NCBI GenBank assembly: GCA_030613705.1
Contig: JAUWLJ010000013.1
Coordinates: forward strand, 1 to 14,449
Length of the DNA: 14,449 bases
Origin: Chloroflexota bacterium
GTDB lineage: Bacteria; Chloroflexota; Anaerolineae; Anaerolineales; UBA4823
Reading direction: 5' to 3'
The position numbers were made by a program, and so were the translations under genes. How positions within the stretch are numbered: the first letter of the stretch is position 1; each line of letters opens with the position of its first letter. The notes beneath the pieces were generated by a model. The model was not told the origin of the DNA. It did not search any database and saw nothing but the letters and a program-made list of their open reading frames with translations. Positions 1-7,232 of the stretch are shown here, piece by piece.

Positions 1-150
1 GTTCTTAATTGGTGTTGGGTTTAGTTTGCGTTGAATTATTAGGAATGGAAAACCCAAACATTGTTCTCAGCCTCTGCAAATTTTCTGATTCCATCACGAA
101 TTGCTATTCATTCAATGGGTGATTTGGCGCGATACTCTGGCTCAATTGGA
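1..150. other. Non-coding end of window, no supported gene
   Basis: This stretch follows the stop of the minus-strand DUF6483-like gene. Minus-strand reading frames here are very short (about 16-29 codons) and lack a Shine-Dalgarno, so I do not call them. An 8-bp inverted repeat (TTGGGTTT at 15-22 against AAACCCAA at 51-58) has a 28-base loop and no clear U-tract, so it is at best a weak 3' structure for the upstream gene. Confidence 0.4.
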
Positions 151-822
151 TCATAAATCACCATTAGCGATTAGATTATTAAAGACATCTAATTGGGTTT
201 GCACCCGTACACGGGAAATCCCCCCCGCAGATAATTCCTGATCGTTTTTCTCTAATAACTCTTCGTAGTAGATGATGAGTCCAGGTAATATCTCGGATTG
301 ATCATCATGTGTGAGTAGTAATTTGGAAATTTGATTGTCTACTAAATTATATTTGCCCAGCTGTTCATAATAATCAAACAGTCGATAATTTGTTTCAACA
401 CTTAGGTCTTGGTCAGATAGGGTCAGTTGAAGATGCTCAATTTTGTCGTTTAGTTTCCTTGAATACTGATTTTCCCCCTTTAATGCGATTTCAAGATAAA
501 AGGTGAGCGCTCGCAGATAGTCCAAATTTGCCTCGGGGATACGATTTTGATCTGTGAGGAGGCTGCCTTCGAGTTCATACAGATTGGCTACCATGTAGAG
601 GCGGTCAGAGACTAATTCTCCTTGGGTGGTGAGTATGTTCATTACACTGGAATCGTCCATCTGTTTGAGCAGACCGGATGGCATACCTAAGAGCTGTTCC
701 AGGCTCTGGTTGACGATCTGTTGAGCTTCCTGGTATTGACCAACATCCTTGAGGCCGATGATCTTGGTCAGAACAGCTAACATCTGGTTGATCATGCGCA
801 TGAAATAATCTTCAGTCAGCAT
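151..822 (-). CDS. DUF6483-like, TPR-like helical protein
   Basis: This 223-aa soluble protein has no signal peptide or membrane segment. It begins MLTEDYFMRMINQMLAVLTK, a start that I recognise from DUF6483 proteins, whose function is unknown. The rest reads as paired amphipathic helices of TPR type: residues 28-46 (QYQEAQQIVNQSLEQLLGM), a segment near 75-115 with alternating Leu, Tyr and Ala (EGSLLTDQNRIPEANLDYLR), and a repeat around 145-190. A scaffold or protein-binding role is therefore inferred. The start ATG at 822 gives the family-like N-terminus, but the bases before it contain no good Shine-Dalgarno. The gene stands alone, divergent from rpsU-infA across a long spacer. Family assignment is from memory of the N-terminal signature and is moderately certain; the coding call is firm. 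Confidence 0.8.
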   Translation of the reverse strand: MLTEDYFMRMINQMLAVLTKIIGLKDVGQYQEAQQIVNQSLEQLLGMPSGLLKQMDDSSVMNILTTQGELVSDRLYMVANLYELEGSLLTDQNRIPEANLDYLRALTFYLEIALKGENQYSRKLNDKIEHLQLTLSDQDLSVETNYRLFDYYEQLGKYNLVDNQISKLLLTHDDQSEILPGLIIYYEELLEKNDQELSAGGISRVRVQTQLDVFNNLIANGDL

Positions 823-1039
823 AATTTTCTGGAGTTTCTTTGGCTTGTATTTTCAAGAATCACTATTCGCCAGGATATTGTAGGTTTTATCGTTTGCGTT
901 TGAAATAAAGACCAGCCAACTCAAACCGATAGTATACACAATCTGATCAACATTTACAGCGCAAGTTGATATAAGACAAAATGCGTTAGAAAGTATAAGA
1001 AGAGAATAATAGCAGTGGATAAATTAGAAGAAGGTTGTC

Positions 1040-1192
1040 GTGGAATATTTTGGTGTCCCAATTCTCTTTGTAGATGATCCCACCTGGAGGCAGTTATCTA
1101 AACCCAAAAATACCAGGTTTCATGAACTATTTGTTTGTGGAGAGCTGGGCACCGCAGCCATAACATGGTTCAAATTCATTGTTATTATATGA
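1040..1192 (+). CDS. Doubtful 50-aa ORF, possibly a remnant
   Basis: A GTG-started frame of 50 codons reads VEYFGVPILFVDDPTWRQLS, a middle part rich in charged residues, and a hydrophobic C-terminus (ITWFKFIVII). The purine-rich stretch AGAAGG at 1029-1034 is only a weak ribosome site. The stop codon directly abuts a terminator-like hairpin, the main reason for listing it. The composition is plausible for protein, but the length is within chance for an intergenic spacer and I recognise no family. It may be a small protein, a decayed gene end, or nothing. Confidence 0.2.
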   Translation: MEYFGVPILFVDDPTWRQLSKPKNTRFHELFVCGELGTAAITWFKFIVII

Positions 1193-1220
1193 GCCGGTTT
1201 GATTCCGGTTATTTTTGTTT
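1192..1220 (+). terminator. Weak intrinsic terminator-like hairpin
   Basis: AGCCGG (1192-1197) can pair with CCGGTT (1205-1210), one pair being G-U, around a 7-base loop. It is followed by ATTTTTGTTT. The stem is only 6 bp, so termination would be weak. It could end a transcript of the small ORF before it and insulate the rpsU promoter region. Confidence 0.35.
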
Positions 1221-1316
1221 GGCATTCTGCCTCTCTAAAAAAAAAAACCTAGCAGAATCACCGGGATTTGGGTGAGCGCTGATCGCAAAGAGGGTTGATT
1301 TAGTAAATAGATCTCC

Positions 1317-1346
1317 TTGGTTTGGATTTATTGAGACAATTATGAT
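1317..1346 (+). promoter_or_regulatory. Possible secondary sigma-70 promoter
   Basis: TTGGTT (1317-1322) and TATGAT (1341-1346) are separated by 18 bp. It lies about 80 bp upstream of the much better promoter for rpsU and could supply a second, longer transcript. Such matches occur by chance in AT-rich spacers. Confidence 0.25.
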
Positions 1347-1396
1347 GAGAAGTGCAATAAAAATTCGTTAATCTGCGAGGAGACCGTGAACGTTAA

Positions 1397-1425
1397 TTGA
1401 CAGATGGATTTTATTGAATTATAAT
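1397..1425 (+). promoter_or_regulatory. Consensus sigma-70 promoter of rpsU-infA
   Basis: TTGACA at 1397-1402 and TATAAT at 1420-1425 are both exact consensus hexamers with the ideal 17-bp spacer. Transcription would start near 1432, leaving a leader of about 165 nt before the rpsU start codon. Such a strong promoter suits a ribosomal protein and translation factor operon. The match is seen directly; activity is inferred. Confidence 0.85.
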
Positions 1426-1431
1426 TTGAAA

Positions 1432-1599
1432 GACGTTCGAGTACAATATACTACATTTTTACCAGAGGACAACGCTTAGAAGACGGTTAACATTTCGGAA
1501 CTAATGTAAATGAGAAGCCAAGCGATGCTCGGCTGGGAAAGTGAACGTCAGCCGGGCTATTTTGTTGCCTATAGAAGATGAGAAAAGGAGGTGAGAATA
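1432..1599 (+). promoter_or_regulatory. rpsU leader with 9-bp hairpin
   Basis: The predicted 5' untranslated region contains GCTCGGCTG (1527-1535) pairing with CAGCCGGGC (1549-1557), a 9-bp stem with one U-G pair and a 13-base loop. TATTTTGTT follows directly. This resembles a weak intrinsic terminator inside the leader, ending about 20 bases before the Shine-Dalgarno, so it could act as an attenuator or as a protein-binding site for S21 feedback. An alternative is that the stretch from about 1432 to 1567 is a short independent RNA. I do not recognise a known Rfam leader here. Confidence 0.4.
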
Positions 1600-1800
1600 T
1601 TGGTATCAGTTGAACTAAGACCAAATGAAAGTCAGGATCAAATGCTTAGGCGATTCCGTAAAAAAGTTGCCAAGAGTGGTGTGATGAGCACCGTTCGACG
1701 GAAAAGATGGTTTGTTTCAAAGAGTGAGTTACGTCGCATCCAGAAGAAAAAAGCAATCCGACGGTTGAGGCGCAGACACCCGAGATATTCTTCCGAGTAA
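1600..1800 (+). CDS. rpsU: 30S ribosomal protein S21
   Basis: S21 is a small basic protein of the 30S subunit that helps initiation by supporting mRNA base-pairing with the 16S 3' end. The 66-aa product has the family pattern [18 protein letters not shown], followed by a [14 protein letters not shown] segment and a long Arg/Lys helix ([19 protein letters not shown]). I place the start at TTG 1600. An upstream in-frame GTG at 1591 lies inside the perfect 10-base Shine-Dalgarno AAGGAGGTGA (1585-1594) and so cannot be the start; TTG 1600 has 8 bases of spacing from GGAGG. infA follows after 34 bases and the two are probably cotranscribed from the 1397 promoter. The identification is firm. Confidence 0.93.
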   Translation: MVSVELRPNESQDQMLRRFRKKVAKSGVMSTVRRKRWFVSKSELRRIQKKKAIRRLRRRHPRYSSE

Positions 1801-1834
1801 ATTTTGGAGTACGAAAGAGATTCCGGAGGTGCAG

Positions 1835-2086
1835 ATGGCTAAAGAAGAAGGAAAAATAACAGTTGAAGGCACAGTGATCGAAGCCTTACCAGCGACCCAA
1901 TTTAAAGTCCGCCTGGATAACGATCATGAAGTACTGGCATACCTGTCAGGAAAGATGCGTAAACATTATATTCGCATCTTGCTAGGGGATCGCGTGCGCC
2001 TGGAGATGTCTCCATACGATTTATCACGTGGGAGGATCGTTTACCGGCAGAAGAAACACCAAACGATGCCAGAAGTGAGAGATTAA
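1835..2086 (+). CDS. infA: Translation initiation factor IF-1
   Basis: IF-1 is an OB-fold protein that occupies the ribosomal A site during initiation. The 83-aa product matches the family almost end to end: [20 protein letters not shown], then [40 protein letters not shown] and SRGRIVYR. The C-terminus is about ten residues longer than in the shortest homologues ([12 protein letters not shown]), a harmless tail. ATG 1835 is chosen because the upstream in-frame GTG at 1829 overlaps the Shine-Dalgarno CGGAGG (1824-1829). infA often sits beside rpmJ and other ribosomal protein genes; here it is paired with rpsU instead. The identification is very secure. Confidence 0.96.
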   Translation: MAKEEGKITVEGTVIEALPATQFKVRLDNDHEVLAYLSGKMRKHYIRILLGDRVRLEMSPYDLSRGRIVYRQKKHQTMPEVRD

Positions 2087-2129
2087 CTCTCTCAAATAAA
2101 CACTCCGGAATTATTATGATTAATAATTT

Positions 2130-2157
2130 GTAGGGAGTCGCCGCGGCGACTCCCTAC
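2130..2157. terminator. 28-base perfect palindrome, likely bidirectional terminator
   Basis: GTAGGGAGTCGCCG (2130-2143) is followed immediately by its exact reverse complement (2144-2157), making a 28-base perfect palindrome between the convergent infA and DHOD-like genes. As RNA it gives a 12-bp GC-rich stem with a tetraloop from either strand. The plus side is followed by GTTTAATTTT, a modest U-rich tract; the minus side has only a few Us. The TAGGGAGTCGCC arm resembles dispersed palindromic repeats that I recall from other bacterial genomes, so it may be one copy of a repeat family serving as a terminator. Confidence 0.7.
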
Positions 2158-2184
2158 GTTTAATTTTGGGGGAAGCAAACCCAA

Positions 2185-3210
2185 TTAGGGCGCAAAGCGT
2201 AAATCAAAAGAACTTAATACTTTAATATAGTTAGCTCGTTCGAAGGCAGCTGGTTCAGCAACGGCTTGCTGGCTCATGCTGCCCTTCATTTGAGCGATGG
2301 ATTCGTATTCATGCTCCTCCATCCATGATATAACCCCATCCAAGATCTCAGTTCCATGGGCGATGCCATATTTGAGAAACGTGGAGGCTGCCATGCTAGC
2401 ACTGGCACCCGCCATCGTCGCTTTAAGGACATCTTCTGCCGTGTGAATCCCGGTTGTTAAAGCAAAATCTACTGAGATACGTCCATATAAGATAGCGATC
2501 CAGCGCAATGGCAGGCGAAGTTCCTGTGAATTGCTCAATACCAAACTGGGGACGACTTCTAATTCTTCAAGGTCAAGATCAGGCTGGTAGAAGCGGTTGA
2601 AGAGTACCAGACCATTTACTCCTGCTTCGACCAGGTTGCGGGCGAAGTTGGGCAGGTTTGTGAAGAAAGGGCTCAGTTTGATTGCGACGGGAATTTCGAT
2701 CGAAGCCCGGATGGACCGTACCAGCTCGAGATACTCATTCTCGATCTCCTGGCTGGTTACTTCAGGATCCGTCGATAAGTTATAGATATTCAGCTCCAAT
2801 GCATCCGCGCCAGCTTCCTCGATCTTCCTGGCATATTCAATCCAGCCGCCATTGGTCACCCCGTTCAGGCTGCCGATGATGGGGATATCTACCGCCTGCT
2901 TTAATTTGTTCAAGTTCGCGAGATAATCATCCGGACCAATACTATATTGGTTGAGATCGGTGTGGGCAGCTAAATCCGGAAAGTATGTAAGCGCTTCGGC
3001 GAAAGATTCAGTGCCCTGGCTCAAGTCACGATCGAGTCTCAAACTGTCATAGATTATTTGTTCCTCGAAGAGGGAATACATTACCACCGCAGCGATCCCG
3101 GCGCGTTCCAGCTGCCGTACGGTTTCAACTTTTTGCGATAATGGCGATGCTGAGGCAATCAGAGGATTTTTTAGATCTAATCCCAAATAGCTCGTTGTAA
3201 GGTCTACCAT
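2185..3210 (-). CDS. Dihydroorotate dehydrogenase-like flavoprotein
   Basis: This 341-aa TIM-barrel protein belongs to the DHOD-like group that commonly accompanies nifJ, and is probably not the pyrimidine enzyme PyrD. Visible FMN-barrel signatures are [11 protein letters not shown] (15-25), [13 protein letters not shown] (111-123), ELNIYN (139-144), VAIKLSPF with Lys178 (175-182), [11 protein letters not shown] (201-211) and the phosphate-binding end [20 protein letters not shown] (252-271). The SCPN motif usual after the ELN of true DHODs is replaced by IYNLST, so the usual active-site chemistry may differ. ATG 3210 is preceded by AAGGAG with 6-base spacing; an upstream in-frame start at 3276 would add 22 residues unlike the family. 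It lies 140 nt downstream of nifJ on the same strand. The natural substrate is unknown to me. Confidence 0.85.
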   Translation of the reverse strand: MVDLTTSYLGLDLKNPLIASASPLSQKVETVRQLERAGIAAVVMYSLFEEQIIYDSLRLDRDLSQGTESFAEALTYFPDLAAHTDLNQYSIGPDDYLANLNKLKQAVDIPIIGSLNGVTNGGWIEYARKIEEAGADALELNIYNLSTDPEVTSQEIENEYLELVRSIRASIEIPVAIKLSPFFTNLPNFARNLVEAGVNGLVLFNRFYQPDLDLEELEVVPSLVLSNSQELRLPLRWIAILYGRISVDFALTTGIHTAEDVLKATMAGASASMAASTFLKYGIAHGTEILDGVISWMEEHEYESIAQMKGSMSQQAVAEPAAFERANYIKVLSSFDLRFAP

Positions 3211-3246
3211 GGTGCGCTCCTTGTCATTTATACAAGATTGTGCAAA

Positions 3247-3338
3247 GGATAAGTTGGGTAAGGGTGATGCAACCAATCCAGAGATAGAATGTTTATCTGT
3301 TGGTGACTGAAAGCGAATCTCACTTTACCCAATTATCC
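3247..3338 (-). repeat. Long imperfect inverted repeat between nifJ and DHOD-like gene
   Basis: GGATAAGTTGGGTAAG (3247-3262) pairs with CTTTACCCAATTATCC (3323-3338), with one bulged base on each side and a 60-base loop. It lies in the 140-nt gap between the nifJ stop and the DHOD-like start. In the transcript it would form a 14-15 bp stem, which could stabilise the 3' end of nifJ mRNA or uncouple expression of the two genes. No U-tract follows it, so a terminator is unlikely. Confidence 0.45.
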
Positions 3339-3350
3339 AGGTTTGAGAGG

Positions 3351-6300
3351 TTACTCGTTCCCATTCTTGCCATCATAATTCATCGCGGCCATTTGTTGAT
3401 AAAGCTCCCAGCGTCCCTTGACATCATCCTCGGCCTGATTCATCAATGCTTCGGCACGTTGTTCATCACTCTGCAGGAGCATGCGATAGCGGGTTTCGTT
3501 GTATGCGTAATCAGAGAAAGAGATCGTTGGTTTCTTTGAATCGATGATCAGCGGATTCTTGCCCTGTTCAGCTAACTCTGGATTATAGCGAAACAGCGGC
3601 CAGAAGCCAGACTGGACGGCTAACTTTTGCTGTTCAAGGCCTTTGACCAGATCATATCCATGCGCGATGCAATGGCTGTAAGCGATGATCAAAGATGGAC
3701 CATCGTAGGCATCGGCTTCGATGAACGCGCGCACGGTTTGCTGGTCGCTGGCACCCATGGCGATCTTGGCGATATATACATAGCCATATGACATAGCCAT
3801 CATCCCCAAATCCTTCTTGGGTAGACCTTTCCCCTTGGCGGCAAACTTCGCCACGGCAGCTCGCGGGGTGGCTTTCGATGCCTGCCCGCCGGTGTTGGAG
3901 TAGACCTCAGTATCAAGCACCAGGATGTTGACATTGCGACCCATGGCAAGTACGTGGTCTAAACCACCATAACCAATGTCATATGCCCAACCGTCACCAC
4001 CCACAATCCAAATGCTCTTGTTTACCAAATTATCTGCGATGCTGAGCAGATCTTTGGCGCGCGGATCATCTATATTTGCCAGTCGTTCTTTGAGTAATTC
4101 AACACGCTTTCTTTGAGCAGCAATACCGGCTTCATTACTTTGATCGTCATTGAGAATTTCTGTGACCAAATCTTGGCCAACGGTATCCGAGAACGTCGGC
4201 AGGAGCTCACGGGCATATTCCTGGTGTTTTTCCAAAGTCAGACGCATACCCAAACCGAATTCTGCGTTATCTTCAAACAGCGAATTGGACCAGGCTGGAC
4301 CACGACCCTGGGCATTTGTTGACCAGGGGGTGGTCGGCAGGTTGCCACCATAGATCGATGTACATCCAGTCGCATTGGCAATTATTATTCGATCGCCAAA
4401 TAATTGGGAGAGCAGCTTCAGGTATGGTGTTTCTCCACAACCTGCACAGGCGCCGGAGAATTCGAAGAGCGGTTGCAATAATTGAGAGTTCTTGACTGTG
4501 CCGATCTTGATCGCAGTGCGATCTACTTCAGGAAGGGTGAGGAAAAATTCCCAGTTGGCTGCCTCGCGTTCACGAATCGGTGGTTGATCGACCATATTGA
4601 TCGCTTTACGTCCCACCTGTGTTTTATCTTTGGCAGGACAGGCCTCTATGCATAGAGCGCATCCTGTGCAATCCTCAGGAGCGATGGACAAGGTGTATTG
4701 CATATTGGGGAATTCTTTCCACCGAGCATCTGCTGAGGGGAAGGAAGGGGGAGCTTTCTCCAATAAGGCGGGATCGTATACTTTTTCCCGGATCACTGCG
4801 TGTGGGCAGACAAACACACACTTGCCGCACTGGATACAGATGTCTGTGTCCCACTCGGGGATTTCGAGGGCGATATTACGTTTCTCCCATTTGGTAGTGC
4901 CTGTTGGATAGGTCCCATCAACAGGAAAAACGCTAACCGGTAGATCGTCTCCTCTTCCAGCGATGATTTCTCCAAGTACTTCCCGGGTAAATTCAGGTGC
5001 AGCGTCCGGCACTGGTTTGCGGATGGTCAATTGGCTGGTCACTTCTTCAGGAACGTTGACTTCGAACAAGTTCGCCAACGTCTTGTCGACCGCTTCGAAA
5101 TTGCGTATGACAACCGCTTCTCCACGTTTGCCATATGTCTTGCGAATTGCTTCTTTGATGGCGGTAATCGCCTGGTCACGGGGCAGGACTCCGCTGATGG
5201 CGAAGAAGCAGGTTTGCATAATGGTGTTGATCCGCTGCCCCATACCGGCTTCTTCAGCAACTTTATAGCCATCGATAATATAAAAGCGCAACTCTTTCTC
5301 GATGATCGTCTCTTGAACCTGGCGTGGAAGCAGATCCCAAACCTCGTCCGGACCGACAAAACTATTTAAGAGGAAGACTGCCTTGGGCGCTGCGTATTTA
5401 AGCATATCAAAGCGCTCGAGGAAGGTGAATTGGTGGCAGGCGACAAAATTTGCATTGTCGATCAAATATGGAGCCCGGATCGGATGGGGACCGAATCGAA
5501 GGTGAGAGATGGTGATCGCGCCTGATTTCTTTGAGTCGTAAACAAAAAATCCCTGGGCGTAATTTTCAGTTTCTTCACCGATAATTTTGATCGAGTTTTT
5601 ATTGGCTCCAACCGTGCCATCAGATCCCAAACCGAAAAAGACCGCCCGTACAGTTTGCGGGTCCTCGATTGAGAATCCAGGATCATAATCAATGCTATTG
5701 TTGGTGACATCATCGATAATGCCGACTGTAAAGCTGTTTTTTGGCTCACCCTCGGTCATTTCTGAAAAGACACCATTAACCATGGCTGGGGTAAATTCCT
5801 TAGATGAAAGTCCATACCTTCCACCGATGATACGCGGTTTCTCAGAGAAGGTTGCGATCCCTTTCTCCAATCCTTCTTGGATCGCGGCGATTACGTCCAG
5901 GAAGAGCGGTTCCCCAATAGAACCAGGTTCTTTAGTGCGGTCGAGCACTGCGATCGTCTTTACTGTCGAGGGCAGTGATTTTAGAAAATCACCTACCGGG
6001 AATGGGCGGTATAGACGGACAACTACGACTCCCAACTTGTCCCCTCTTTGGTTGAGGTAATCTACTGTTTCAGAGGCAGTTACTGCACCACAACCCATCA
6101 TCACAATGACTCGCTCTGCATCGGGCGCACCGTAATAATCCATGTTGTGATATTGCCGTCCAGTCAGACTGGCAAATTTATCCATGGCTTTCTGAACGAT
6201 ATCTGGACATGCTTCATAGTAAGGATTAACTGTTTCACGAGCCTGAAAAAAAACATCGGGGTTTTGAGCGGTGCCTCGCAAAACTGGATGATCAGGGGAC

Positions 6301-6926
6301 AATCTGCGGGAGCGGTGAGCTCGGACAAGTTCATCGTCTATCATCGCCCGCATGTCTTCATCGGTGAGCTGTTCAATTTTATTCACTTCATGCGATACGC
6401 GAAAGCCTTCAAAGAAGTGTAAGAAGGGTACTCGAGATTCGAGCGTTGCAGCCTGCGCGATCAATGCAAAATCATGAGCTTCTTGAACAGAACCGGAGGA
6501 CAACAGGGCAAAACCCGTGGATCTGGTTGCGGTGACATCGGAATGATCGGCAAAGATGGAGAGTGCTTGAGCCGCTAGCGAACGTGCTGAAACATGGAAT
6601 ACGGTGGCGGTCAACTCCCCGGCGATCTTGTACATATTGGGGATCATGAGCAACAAACCCTGAGATGCTGTAAAGGTTGTGGTCAATGCACCTGCTTGAA
6701 GGGCTCCATGTATTGCTCCAGCAGCACCACCTTCTGATTGCAACTCAACTACCAAGGGTACCGTCCCCCAGATATTGGTCTTGCCAACAGCCGACCAGGC
6801 GTCTGCATATTCACCCATACCAGACGATGGCGTGATGGGATAAATCGCTACAACTTCATTTACTTTATGGGCAACCAGGGCGACAGCCTCGGTCCCATCA
6901 ACGGTGATAATAGGTCGTTTCATCAT
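3351..6926 (-). CDS. nifJ: Pyruvate:ferredoxin (flavodoxin) oxidoreductase, single-chain
   Basis: The enzyme oxidises pyruvate with CoA to acetyl-CoA and CO2, reducing ferredoxin or flavodoxin, in the cytoplasm of anaerobes. The 1191-aa length is normal for the homodimeric form. In order: the pyruvate-binding motif YPITPSS (29-35); two ferredoxin-type 4Fe-4S motifs, CIQCGKCVFVCP (697-708) and CTGCALCIEACP (753-764); proximal-cluster cysteines C827, C830, C855 and C1086, each 15 residues after the Desulfovibrio africanus cysteines as I remember them; and the thiamine diphosphate motif GDGWAYD (977-983) leading to LDTEVYSNTGGQ. All expected residues are present. The start is one of two adjacent ATGs (6926 or 6923) behind CGGAG at 6932-6936; an upstream in-frame ATG at 6980 lacks this support. 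The DHOD-like gene is downstream, and an unknown operon diverges from it. Confidence 0.97.
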   Translation of the reverse strand: MMKRPIITVDGTEAVALVAHKVNEVVAIYPITPSSGMGEYADAWSAVGKTNIWGTVPLVVELQSEGGAAGAIHGALQAGALTTTFTASQGLLLMIPNMYKIAGELTATVFHVSARSLAAQALSIFADHSDVTATRSTGFALLSSGSVQEAHDFALIAQAATLESRVPFLHFFEGFRVSHEVNKIEQLTDEDMRAMIDDELVRAHRSRRLSPDHPVLRGTAQNPDVFFQARETVNPYYEACPDIVQKAMDKFASLTGRQYHNMDYYGAPDAERVIVMMGCGAVTASETVDYLNQRGDKLGVVVVRLYRPFPVGDFLKSLPSTVKTIAVLDRTKEPGSIGEPLFLDVIAAIQEGLEKGIATFSEKPRIIGGRYGLSSKEFTPAMVNGVFSEMTEGEPKNSFTVGIIDDVTNNSIDYDPGFSIEDPQTVRAVFFGLGSDGTVGANKNSIKIIGEETENYAQGFFVYDSKKSGAITISHLRFGPHPIRAPYLIDNANFVACHQFTFLERFDMLKYAAPKAVFLLNSFVGPDEVWDLLPRQVQETIIEKELRFYIIDGYKVAEEAGMGQRINTIMQTCFFAISGVLPRDQAITAIKEAIRKTYGKRGEAVVIRNFEAVDKTLANLFEVNVPEEVTSQLTIRKPVPDAAPEFTREVLGEIIAGRGDDLPVSVFPVDGTYPTGTTKWEKRNIALEIPEWDTDICIQCGKCVFVCPHAVIREKVYDPALLEKAPPSFPSADARWKEFPNMQYTLSIAPEDCTGCALCIEACPAKDKTQVGRKAINMVDQPPIREREAANWEFFLTLPEVDRTAIKIGTVKNSQLLQPLFEFSGACAGCGETPYLKLLSQLFGDRIIIANATGCTSIYGGNLPTTPWSTNAQGRGPAWSNSLFEDNAEFGLGMRLTLEKHQEYARELLPTFSDTVGQDLVTEILNDDQSNEAGIAAQRKRVELLKERLANIDDPRAKDLLSIADNLVNKSIWIVGGDGWAYDIGYGGLDHVLAMGRNVNILVLDTEVYSNTGGQASKATPRAAVAKFAAKGKGLPKKDLGMMAMSYGYVYIAKIAMGASDQQTVRAFIEADAYDGPSLIIAYSHCIAHGYDLVKGLEQQKLAVQSGFWPLFRYNPELAEQGKNPLIIDSKKPTISFSDYAYNETRYRMLLQSDEQRAEALMNQAEDDVKGRWELYQQMAAMNYDGKNGNE

Positions 6927-7047
6927 TATTTCTCCGGAACTCAATTTATTACGCCATAACTTTTCGGCGTTTGTTTTCATGAAGGTCAGGAATGCCGACC
7001 GGATTTCTAATCTAATAGTTTAGTCCCATCAGAACCAACCAACTAGT

Positions 7048-7087
7048 AATATATGACATCAAAAACACCTGTGACCTGTCATATATT
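7048..7087. promoter_or_regulatory. 11-bp inverted repeat, candidate operator
   Basis: AATATATGACA (7048-7058) and TGTCATATATT (7077-7087) are perfect inverted copies separated by 18 bp. A smaller palindrome, TGACctGTCA (7072-7081), overlaps the right half. The site lies 122 bp upstream of nifJ and about 145 bp upstream of the divergent operon, suitable for a dimeric regulator acting on one or both. I cannot assign the regulator family. Confidence 0.5.
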
Positions 7088-7216
7088 TAGACAATTGATG
7101 GGTTGTTTATCTCAAATTCTTAAAACTATACAGATCTGCAAACCTACTTGACCATTTTCTTCGATAGATTTAAAATCAAGCCGAGATTTTGTCGGTCAAG
7201 GAGGGATTGGGATTTG

Positions 7217-7225
7217 TGCTATACT
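7217..7225 (+). promoter_or_regulatory. Extended -10 promoter, possibly leaderless transcript
   Basis: TGCTATACT carries the TGn extension and a -10 hexamer one base off consensus. No good -35 is present 17 bp upstream, which extended -10 promoters can tolerate. Transcription would begin near 7232-7233, which is the ATG of the first operon gene, so the message could be leaderless. Confidence 0.45.
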
Positions 7226-7232
7226 TGCAGCA

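Larger units (their letters stand above)
823..1590. other. Long intergenic region with promoters and leader
   Basis: About 770 bases lie between the divergent DUF6483-like gene and rpsU. Most of it has no convincing coding frame. It holds a doubtful 50-codon ORF (1040-1192), a weak terminator-like hairpin right after it, an 11-base A run near 1239-1249, a possible upstream promoter (1317-1346), a perfect-consensus promoter (1397-1425) and the rpsU leader. I found no tRNA-like fold by eye. I could not identify a clear promoter for the minus-strand gene. Confidence 0.5.
6927..7232. other. Divergent intergenic region, nifJ and unknown operon
   Basis: About 306 bases separate the starts of nifJ and the rightward operon. 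I see an inverted repeat (7048-7087), a weak plus-strand promoter match TTGTTT (7103-7108), 18 bp, TATACA (7127-7132), and an extended -10 element next to the first rightward ATG. A consensus AAGGAGG at 7198-7204 lies 28 bases before that ATG, too far to serve it. I could not place a convincing nifJ promoter. Confidence 0.5.

Noticed and set aside
1239..1249. Run of 11 A residues, considered as a slippage or terminator signal
   Set aside because: No coding frame crosses it. On the minus strand it would be a U-tract, but no GC-rich stem precedes it on that strand.
823..1590. Possible tRNA or CRISPR in the long spacer
   Set aside because: No cloverleaf-like pairing, T-arm motif or regularly spaced repeats were visible by eye on either strand.
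3211..3276. N-terminal extension of the DHOD-like protein to the upstream ATG
   Set aside because: The 22 added residues lie before the conserved [10 protein letters not shown] start, and AAGGAG stands at the right distance from ATG 3210.
6048..6422. Plus-strand 124-codon ORF
   Set aside because: Lies fully antisense to the well-supported nifJ coding sequence, has no ribosome site worth noting and no family resemblance. The same applies to the other open frames inside nifJ, such as 4597-4911 and 5692-6060.
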